DNA from: Ptychodera flava
Lineage: Eukaryota; Hemichordata; Enteropneusta; Ptychoderidae
Length of the DNA stretch: 64,000 bases
Assembly (NCBI RefSeq): GCF_041260155.1
Contig: NC_091946.1
Coordinates: 16,828,853-16,892,852 of the forward strand
Direction of reading: 5' to 3'
Each line of letters opens with the position of its first letter. The first letter of the stretch is position 1. Below the pieces are notes generated by a model. That model saw only the letters and a list, made by a program, of their open reading frames with translations, ran no database searches and was not told the origin of the DNA. A program made the translations under genes and the position numbers. Of the stretch, positions 36,701 to 48,045 are shown piece after piece.

Positions 36701-38209
36701 AACAAGTACACGAGTGAGACTGTATTTACCTCAAAGGCACAAGAAGACATTCTGGACGATTCGCAGAATGACCCGGATGTGGTGCCACCTTTCAACGCCT
36801 ATTCGGCAGCCGGTGAAGTTGACGTAAGTTCGCGCCCTTTTTAGTTTTGAGACTGTGTTTTTAATCCTTTTGTTTTCGATGCCATTTGTTGACCTATCAA
36901 TGGCTAACGTGGCTCAGGTGTGGTGATGTTGTTAGACCGGAGTATAGAGACAGTAGTGCTGGTGGGTTTCACCACTGGTGTCTGTTGTCTTCCGGGAAAG
37001 ATCGCCCCCAACGTTGTTTTTCACTTGACAGTCAATATGATTTGTATGTTTTCAACATCCTCGTCACTGTGTCCATGCTTGACAAACAGCTGCGATTTAC
37101 GTCAATAAGATTGAAACAATCTGTCACCAAAGCTAATGTACTCGTAAAGTGACTAATGTTTCATGGATGTAATGTCTGCCTTTTTGAGTGTCTAACGATA
37201 CAGGGCAATGCAGAGCCATGAAACTCACTGACTGATTGTCTGAACTCTGCATGGTGACTTCATTTAACCCCTGCCCCTCTCACCATCACTTTACGTGAGA
37301 AGTTGGCTACGGTTAAATCGTGGATCAGAGTACTCTTCTGAGCTGTTTACGAACATCGTATGTACTGCATTCGGTATTCAGTGTATCATGGCAATGCATG
37401 AATGTGACATATCCCTCTTCTACAGGGCGAAGTTGTGTATGCTAATTATGCCAGAGTCGAAGACTTTTTCCATCTCCAGCGAGATTTGAATATTGATCTT
37501 AACGGTACGGTGATAATCGCAAGATATGGAATGATATTCCGTGGAGATAAGGTAATACTTCTGTGTTCATTCAAATATAAATATTGGAGTTGTCGCACAG
37601 TGGAATCTTATTGTTTTCCTGTGTACCTGTATCCCCCTTCAGTGTGTAATTCAATCCAGATACCTGCATTTTTAAAAGACCAACCTAACCCGAAATAGTA
37701 GTAGTGGGACAATGTAAACCTGATCTATTTGCGAATGAAGCTTCGATCGCAGGTATATCCATCATCGACATAAAGCGTCATATCTGCGTAACTGTAGCAA
37801 GCTAAGAATTTTCGAAGGAACGGTCTGAAAAAAGCAGGAAGTGTGAAAGAAGAAGAAGAAAAAGACAATATCAACAATGTAATTTAATTATAAGAATGAG
37901 TTCAAGGCACATCCTTTACCTTCAACTCGCATCAGGCTAGAAATTTTAGCAATAAAGTCATCGACTTTGTTCATCATGTTATGAATAAAATGAAGTACAA
38001 GTATTCATGAATGAAGACAAACAGCTTTTCAGTTGCAGTACAAAAGCTAGAAGGGTAGCCCTAAGCCCACAAAAAGCAACTTACTCTCCAAAATGGTATT
38101 TCACTTAAGAATCAATACAGAAACTAATAGCTGACATTGCATTATTGTTATGCAGTATTAATTCCTGCTTTTGCTATTTTCTGATAATGGTGTTGCTGTT
38201 GTTGTTGTT

Positions 38210-38249
<40 letters not shown>

Positions 38250-41200
38250 TTGTTGTAACTGTGTTTCCAACAAAGTAAGACATACGGTTGTACTATTTTC
38301 CTGGTGGCGAAATAACAGGTCGAGATATTAAAAAAATACTCGAGTGAGACGGTGTTTACCTCCGAAAGGGACAAGAAGAGCTAGACATCTGGTTAGAGCG
38401 CCACCAGTGTTCGGAATGTGCATTCAAGTCGTAATACACAAGTCTACTTTCCCGTTCATCTTGATAGCGAAATCACGTTAAACTTTGAGATACTTCGTTG
38501 CTGTCGGGCATTAACCATGTGCAACAAAACTCATGCGATCTAGTGTTGTCAGTAATTTAAAGGGCCAGTAATGCCAACTTTTCATGACTTTTTCATTATT
38601 TTTATTATGTATATCAATTACAACTTCCTACGGTATTCTACTTCCACAAGAATGTTGAAACACCCACTATTTAGCTTGTCAAAACAGCGTCTTTATGTGT
38701 AAAGTGCGTCGTTATTGTTTACATTTGAATTCTCGTCCGGACCAGAAGTCACTTGTTAACAATAACAATGCAGTTTACACACGTACGGGCTGAGCTGACA
38801 AGCTGAAGATTATGTATGTCAACACGCTTTGGGAAGTAGAACAAGGAGTTATGGTTGACATTCAAAACAACAATGGCGAAAAAATTATCAAAAATTAGCA
38901 TCACTGACTCTTTCAGGAAGTGCAATTAGCTTTAACTTGTAATGTAATTTCCAATGTAATGTGATCCTTCACTTACGATTTTTATGCTACTTCTATTCTC
39001 AAAAATCATTTTGAAAAAGTCAAAAGTGTTTAACTTACCGACATGGTCGTTCTGTTTGTAAGGTCAAATTCTTTGCTGTTTTGTTTTGTTGCTGACAATT
39101 GAATTTTAGGAAGACTAGAATAAAGTTCAAGTTAATTCAATTGTCAACCTGAACACTGCATATTGTGGACAATGGATTGTGTTGGCAAGTCAGTAATTTG
39201 CATTTCAACATACTTTAGGAAGAAAACGTTTACGAGAACTAGAAAAAGAAACACTGTTGAAATTTTCTGCTATTGTGCGTTCAATTTAGAAAGGGCAAGT
39301 GGAAAGCGTTTATAACCTTCTCTGAGGTTGTGTTTACATGATAGGTGACGTCAGTTGTTTGACAGAAAGGCGTAAATTTTACAGGTAGCCAATGCAAAAG
39401 ATTTTGGCGCTGTTGGCATCATACTTTATTCCGATCCTGAGGATGTTGCTCCTGCGGGTGAAGAAACTTACCCGAATGGGATATTTCTACCGGAGACTGG
39501 TGTGCAAAGAGGCTCCACTTTCAAGCACGCCATGGACCCCCTAACGCCTGGTTATCCCGCCACAGGTAATATGCAAATTTGATACACTCAAACTGCGCAA
39601 GTGACGTGAAACCAGTCGAATAAGTTAACCTCAAAAGGTCATGAAATTATCAGGTCAAGATTGCGGGGGATGAAGTTTCGAATGAAGCAACAGCCAAAAA
39701 AAAAGACAAGGCTTGAATCATCATGTCTCTTTAATGGTAGTGCGCATGCGTGCCCGGTTGCACCGAATAGGAAAACGATCCGTGCTAGAATAATACATCA
39801 GTCAAGCTTGATCCCACAGTGTTGGACTCTCTGTCCAGAAATCTAGCGACGAAGCACATTCTAAACTCCCCTTTTCGTTACACTATGATGAAAACTTTAG
39901 CTGAGATTAAAAGCTTCTTCAGACGAGGTTGCTGTCCGTTAATCTTACCTTTGCAGAACCTCATTGTCCATTCTCTCGCAACTTTACCACTCTGTATAAT
40001 TTATCACTCGGAAAGTGTACTCTCATACCATACTGTGTTTCCTCTACATTACTAAAGGGTATGCTTACAGGATGGAAGAGTCAGAAACAGAGCTGCCAAC
40101 GATACCAGTCCATCCAATCGGATACAGCGACGCCAAAGAAATATTGAGGTATGTAGTCATTAAGAAAATGCAACTCACATTGGGGATTTTTGGAATGTTA
40201 CTTTGTTACTTGTGTGAAAGTCAAACTAATAATAGGGATCTCTGGTAAAGGGACACCAATGATCCATGTTGATTATATTGTCATTAACTTTTGTCTAGTA
40301 CAAAATATCGTCATCTTCTTCTTCTTTTACCCCATTAACCCATTCCCTGCCAGACAGTATCACTTCCCCATCAGCCAACTCAGTGTAAAGCAGTATTGAG
40401 CCAAAACCATATGTATTTCCACTCATTTGGCTTGGCCTGTTCCAACAGCTTTAGTCCATAAAATTCATGTTTACAGTGTCTGTGATTTCCAGGGCCTTCA
40501 AATGTTCATTTTTTGTGAAAATGCTCTAAATGGTACATATGGTGTTTCACGACTTTTAACGAACTTGACCTGATGGGTAAATATGAACTTGGCAGGAAAA
40601 GTAAGAGTGTTAGCCTTGCCTATACTATATATTGTGTTTTGCAATTAAAATACATTTTATCTGAACTTTAAAAACTATCTACTGTAGATTGACCAATCAG
40701 AGTGCTCAATTCAGGGTGTTTTATCTACTCATAAAGCCTTGGTCACCAAATTCCAGAAACGAATGACAGCGCCTTAGTAAAGTACTGTCCAATCAAAAGT
40801 GAACATGTCATATTCTGTAGACATCTGGTACGTTTATATTCAAATTCGGTAACACAGCGGAAACCAGCTGCAACACAAAATCTGCTGTGCCCTAGGGCAT
40901 TTATATAATGTGCCCTTGGGCATTTATAGGATGTTCCATTAAATTGGAAGGCTATTTCACAAATAAAAGTTTTAATTCATATCCTAAACATGTTACATTG
41001 ACAAAGGGGACGGATGACGTAAACACATTGAAAACGAAAATATATCAGTTAGGGGCGATAGTTTTTAAGTCGGATAAAACCCTCATACTCGGGCTCTTCT
41101 GGTATATAAAGTCCAACCCTAATATAAAATGTCTCGGCCTGCGGCCTCGACATTTTATCGTTGGGTTGGACTTTATGTACCAGAAGAGCCCTCGTACTAG

Positions 41201-44200
41201 GGCTTTATCCTATACATAATTCAGTTCATCAACAAGACAAAGAGCCACTGGCCATCATATACACGACATCGCGTCGACACGTTAAACATTTGGCATTTCA
41301 ACATGATTTTAGGTTTAAACAAGATACTGTACAGAGGACACGGAATGAAGCTTTGCATAAAATATATTTAGAGTGAAACCGAAGAGCATCCAATCATATG
41401 CTCATACAACTATAATATTTCATAAAACTGTATTATACATCTAGGAAAGAGAATATATATTCCATCATAGACAGTCGAGAAATTGTCGATGGTTCCATTG
41501 AAGACATTTCAAAACATAATGTTCTGTTTAAGAGAATGACTTAGGGGCCCATAAAGTACAAGGAGTTGTAATATGCGATTTTGACCTTGGGGCCAATTAA
41601 GTCAAAAGAGTGATACACATGTGTCACCTTAAATGCCAAGGCATATATGTGCTAGACATGCCGTATTTCACATTATCATTTAGAAATGGTCCGCGGGTCA
41701 CCTTCCGAATGGTTATAGCGTGCTAGCGTGTGAAAAGTGACATTATTATATGCCATTGCATCGCCCTGTTATAAGTGCTTGTTCTTACAATATCCTATTT
41801 TCTCCCATGGTGTGCCGTACAGACGCATGAAAGGGAACGAGGTTCAAAAGGAATGGAAAGGGGAAATACCTGGAGTGACGTATCGTTATGGTCCTGGATT
41901 GGCTGCACCAGATGATGATAAGTATGCAACTACTTTTAATGTCGTTTACTTTCGACATAAAATGATAATGAGGAGACAGTCGCAGTTAACTCCCCGTCTG
42001 TTACACTTATCCAACATTATTACTCTGAAGACTAAGAGTGGAAAAGCACAGACATAGAGAGCGGCGTCAAGTGCTGCTTAGGCTGGCATGAAAATTCCAT
42101 ACCTTGAGTAATTGTCACCCGAACAAACACGGATTAAATGTGTGATAATGATCATAATTTAATGGGTAGAAGGGGAGCAGAAAGGACAAGCACCACACTG
42201 TGTCATCTACCACATCAATGAAACACTACAAGAAAAAATGATTAGCTTAAGGTTAATTCAGTGATTACAAATTTAAAAACTAAAATGTCTACCTTGAAGA
42301 CAGTGGATTCATGCACTTATAATGACATCCTTCTTCTTGATGTCTTGATGATGTGAGAAAAACAAATCCTTTGTCGAACTTACGTAGACCTGTGGTGTGT
42401 GCCCTTTCAGGACTGTAAAGGTCAGTGTGTATTCATCCAACACGATGGTTACTACATACAATACGATCGGCATGATCCGTGGAAGCGTTGAACCAGGTAA
42501 TATTCTCTGTTGCTGAAAATTGTCTATTCTGAAATAGATGTGTATTCTTAGATTGTCACATATACTACAATTCTCAATAGGGTAAATTTCATGATTTTGC
42601 TCACAAGTTAATCTGTCATATCAAAACGTGCTCTACAGTCAATCGATGTCCACCGTGCAGGAAAGACTCATATCATCATCTTGCAGTTCCGACCCTAGAG
42701 CAGCTCTACTTTGCCAAACATTATTTTAACTTTGCTCCCAATCAACCTTTGTAGAGCAATTGGAAATTAAGCGGCAATTCCGAAAATCGAAAATGTTTGT
42801 CAGTTGTAGATATGATGGCAAAATTTACCGCCATATCTTCGTAAGGAAAATCGACTACGTCATGCTTTTATAACATGCATACAACATTCAGTTTTAATGA
42901 TGCGAATGTTTCAACAATTTCAGATCGCTATGTCCTCCTTGGCAACCATCGGGACGCGTGGATATTTGGCGCCATAGATCCCTCCAGTGGCACCGCTAGC
43001 ATTATGGAAGTAACACGTGTCTTTGGACAGATGGTCAAAGACGGTGAGCGATATATCGGATGTCAGATGTAATCACCGATAGTAATGGAATTTATCCGCT
43101 TTGTTACATATGCAGTTCATACAAATTTTGTGTGCAATGTATACAGGCTCGTATTTGCAACATAATCTTCGTTCGTTCTGCTTCATTATAGTATCGTCAA
43201 ATCGTGATAAAAATTGTGTATCAGTATAAGTAAAGTTTGTAGCCATTGCGAGCTCACAATATCGGAAATACTGAACCAACAATAATGGGCAAAATTCATA
43301 GGCAGAGAAAAGAAAAAGTTTATGTGATAAATAATTATGTTGTCAGTACATCTCCGATTGTCTTGAAGAAAAAGTAAAGAGAGCTGAATGTCTGGCTGTG
43401 AAGAGCATTTTTAGGTTTGGTAAGTTAGGTAAGATGTTTCTAGTATGCTTCACCTGGACAAAAGTTCTCCTTTACATTACTATAATTTCTCATTCTTTCA
43501 GGTTGGCGTCCAAGACGAACTTTGGTTTTCTGTACTTGGGGCGCAGAGGAGTATGGGCTTATAGGATCTAATGAATGGGTTGAAGTATGTAATGTTACTT
43601 TACCCTTCGATTTTCTATCTGTAAACATAATATTAGTTTTGTAATGACTATAAGTGTTTTATCGCAATAACTTTATAAGGTCTTGCATCGTTATATCTTA
43701 CTACATTATTTATTTCTCTTTTAAGGAAAACATGAAGTCCTTCATACCTCGAGGCGTTGCCTACATCAACGTAGATGCCCCTCTGCAAGGTATAGTCAAT
43801 TATTTATAGCGAGAATCTTCCTATCAACGATGATTCTTTTGGTCAAAGCATAGACCCTCGGTTTTTCTTGAGAGTCTATGGTCAAAGACACTTGTATACG
43901 GACTCTTCTAATAAATTAATGAACATGGGGAGTAACGGTTATTACTTTTCTATACTACCGGCGAACATACATTTAATACAAAGCAAAACCTTAAATATTG
44001 AGTACAGAGATACACATATAACATTACACAGCACAGCACTTACAACAGATATGGCAAGTGAAGATCTCAGCTCCATGGCTTTGTATACATCTACAACCTG
44101 TAGATGGTAATTTAAACACCTTTTTGAATGCCAAGACAGTATCTGCAGCTGGAGAGGGAGGGTTCCCGGGACCAAAGCGCTCAACCCATCGCCGCCCGTC

Positions 44201-44804
44201 CCAAGTCGGGGGCAGCTGCAGTAGACTGAGAAGAGCTGATAACAGGATGTAGTGAAGCCTGGGCTTGATAACTGGAAGAACATCACCCACACTGTACACG
44301 TCATAATAAAACGTTGATGCAGATCAAGCCAGGCAACGGCCACCACCCGGCCATGGTTTCAATCTCAGATGTATAAATAAATTAACACCTATCTAGATAA
44401 TTATCTAATTATTTAATATATATTAATCACAGCCAAGTTCATTGCTGGTACTTCTTGGGAAATAATGCAATTTGTTTTTTGCTAGGGATACATTATCTGA
44501 AGAGTAGCGCCACCCCTAATCTAAAGCGGTTGATCTACAACGCAGCACGGAAGGTAAGTTAAGAATGAGTAAACATACATGCATACATACATACATACAT
44601 ACATACATACAGGCATACAGACAGACAGACAGACAGACAGGCAGACACATACATGCATACATACATACATACATACATACACACATACATACATACATAC
44701 ATACATACATACATACATACATGCAGACATACATACATGCAGACCGACTTACATGCAGACAGACAGGCAGACACAGGCATACATACACACAGACATACAT
44801 ACAT

Positions 44805-44851
<47 letters not shown>

Positions 44852-47800
44852 CAGACATACATACACACAGACATACATACATACAGACACACATACAGAC
44901 AGAAAAACAAACAGACAGACAGACAGACAGACAAACCGACAGACAGACATAAATTTATCCCCGATTGATACAAGTACACCAGCAAAGTACAATACCACAA
45001 AACGTAGATGCACCACTGCAAGGTATAGTCATCGCAAGAATCTTCCTATCAACAATTATGGGTCAGTTACAAATTGGTAGTTAAGGCTACGATGTCTTTG
45101 TTTTAAGATTCCTGATCCGTCACCCAGCGGTAGTCGGAAGACCATCTACGACACTATGGTATCACGTGCACCAATGGAAGATGATGTACCGAAGTAAGTA
45201 TTGGCAGCGATGGGTGTGAAAAGGCGGTTTTGCTGTAAGACTCTCATACATATCTCAACATGCATGTACCGTACAGTTCGATGGATTGGATAAATAAATG
45301 TCTTTAAGAGGGTTGTATGCATATAAACATACGTGTGGAACAGCGAGTGATGTCAGACAACTTTAAAAGACAATGTCTAGGTGAGGACATGAATTGTGGC
45401 TAAATGCTCCGCTGAAGTCAATTATTGGTAATTATTGGTAATTGTATCAAATTTGATTTTATGAAATTTTGTGGAGTCTGTCGACAATTCAAAAATCAAT
45501 ATGACAGTACCAATGTGTCAATATTTTTTCAGCAATTACTTAATTTGTTCTTTATCATACCTGTAATCCTATAGCAATAAAGTGCAAAAGGCTACTAGCT
45601 GTAACTTATGATTATTTTTTCACTATTTTATTTCGTAAGTCAATTGAAAGCTCTTGTTCTAATATTCCCAAGGTACGTTGAAACACCAACTATTTAGCTT
45701 GTCAACATAGCGTCTATTCGTGTATTGTTATTGTGTACATCATTCTAGCCCGTTGTTCCATCTTATTTCATTTTGAAGAGTGTATGACCTTGGATCTGCA
45801 AGTGACTACGCTTCGTTCTTACATCGGATGGGAATGTCAGCCATTGACATGAGTTACCGCTGGGATACTGTAAGTAAATTTCATAAAGGAAAAAAAGAAA
45901 GTAAATTGCCAGAATAACTTTAAAACCGTCGATTATGTTTTTCCTTTTAATTACAGATATGATCCTGAAATCTCCTTTTTAGTATTGTATAACAAAAGAC
46001 CGAAGCAAGCTCTGAGGACAGTCAAAGATGATTCAAATTGAATAGACTAGTGTATCGAGATACCTCACCTTTATAAACTTGAAATGCTCATAAAGAAGGG
46101 AGGTATAAAAACAATGATGGTTGCCAACAATTTTATCTAATGTGGCAAGCAAAACGGAAGAAAAAACGTTCGCGTAATATGGTCATTTTTTTGCTAAATT
46201 GCACGAATCCGAAAAAAGTATTCTTCTTGGTCGTAATCTCGAGTGTTCAGTGTTGTATTTTCTCGATTTTAATGTTATAGTTTCTTCGGCACTTTCTGTT
46301 AAGACATAATAACTTCTTGAACATTTTCAGGACAAGTATAACTTTTCCATCTATCCTATCTACCACTCTGTGTACGAGACATTTCACCTGGTGGAGACCT
46401 TTTATGACCCCCAATTCAAGTATCTCCAAGGGATGGCCCGGATGTGGATCGAGGTTGCCTGGCAATTGGCCGACTCCTTGATTCTTCCATTCAACTGTGA
46501 AGACTATGGTATCAGGGTGAAGAAGATGTTTGATGGCTTCAGTGGAACAGATAGTGCGCAGAAAATGCGAGATCGAGGATTATCTTTGGGTAAATTGCAG
46601 CTTCGACAAACTTTGAATGTCGATTCATTTGCGTCTGCGCATATTGATATTTTAAATGTCGAGCTTCATGAATTTTTTGAGAATATCTTTCGCGTAAAAT
46701 ATCACATTTACCTTTTTTGTTTACTCTATCTCTGCTTTTGTTCGTATTGTACAACCTTTATCGCTATAGGCCTGATACATAAGATACACAATGTCGTCAA
46801 ATTTTGATTCAATTTTATCATTGAAACGAGCTCGACCTTGAACCAGAGCGCATTGAATAATTCTTCATATATACAAGTCGATATAAAGGCAAATGATGGC
46901 ATAACATCTGAGTTATTATATGTTTATTTCAATAAACGTCACTATTGGCGAAGTATTTGGTTCCAAATGTGAGAAATATTTTGTGCGTTAGATTTCAATT
47001 ATCGAACCAACGTGACGAACTTAAAAAAGAAATTTACCAGACAAAGCTAAGCTCTATTTTTTATTCTCAAATCATGGCAAGTTTATTTAGCCTGGAGGTT
47101 GCTCAACGTAAATTCAGCGGATTGAGTGCCATCGATATGAAAGGGAGATTATAATAACAATAACTTTTAACTCCAGATAATTTTGAAGATGCGGTGAATA
47201 CTTTTAAGACGACAACAGCAGAGTTTCAGACTTCACTCGGTGAAATCAACAGAAAAAGGTAACACGATTGGAACTAATTTGGGATAATTTGATTTTCATA
47301 TTTTTACAATTTCTCAAAAGTGTTAGGGACTAGATAGTTGAATGTTGCAATAATACAAATTACTCATAAAAACAAGTGTGTCATATAAAAAGAAAAGCAG
47401 ATGAGATTACATTTGTAGATTAAATCGGCATTACTTCACCATCCAATTATCCCACATCAGTTCCAATCTTGTTAGGTATACGGATTATTTCTTTGAAGTC
47501 CTTGCGCAATTTCCGAAAGACTTCTTTTTGGTTTGTTTTTTTAACAAGCACCTGTAAGTAGGTCATCTTTTGGCCCATAATGCAGTAATGGATGATGTCT
47601 TATATTATACGGCGATGTATTTATCAGCGTCTGTAAACATCACTTTGGTCAATAAGGTTCAGTCTCTCAGCGTCTGTTGCAAGTATTGTGTCCGATATAC
47701 TGTAACCCTCTACCCCTCATTTCCCCTTATGTACGGACAAATAGGCCATTGAGCAGACTAGATGGCAAGAAAATACACCTTATCTCTCAGCATGTCACTA

Positions 47801-47945
47801 CAACCAGCTGCTTAATAATTGTACCGCAACGTAGCAACCTCAGCAATGCCAATAACCATCATAACCACCACTATCATTATTCCCCTCGTCTTCATCTTTT
47901 GCGTTCGATTTTGACGTCATCATGCATCAGCATCACCACCACAAC

Positions 47946-47995
<50 letters not shown>

Positions 47996-47999
47996 CTTG

Positions 48000-48045
<46 letters not shown>

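Noticed and set aside
40081-40090. TTACAG at about 40050-40070 as the exon 7 acceptor
   Set aside because: It breaks the frame; the earlier CTAAAG restores the conserved GYAYR segment and the correct phase.
44516-45080. Open frames of up to 171 codons rich in Tyr/Cys/Val or His/Thr
   Set aside because: Artefacts of the (CATA)n/(CAGA)n microsatellite in intron 13.
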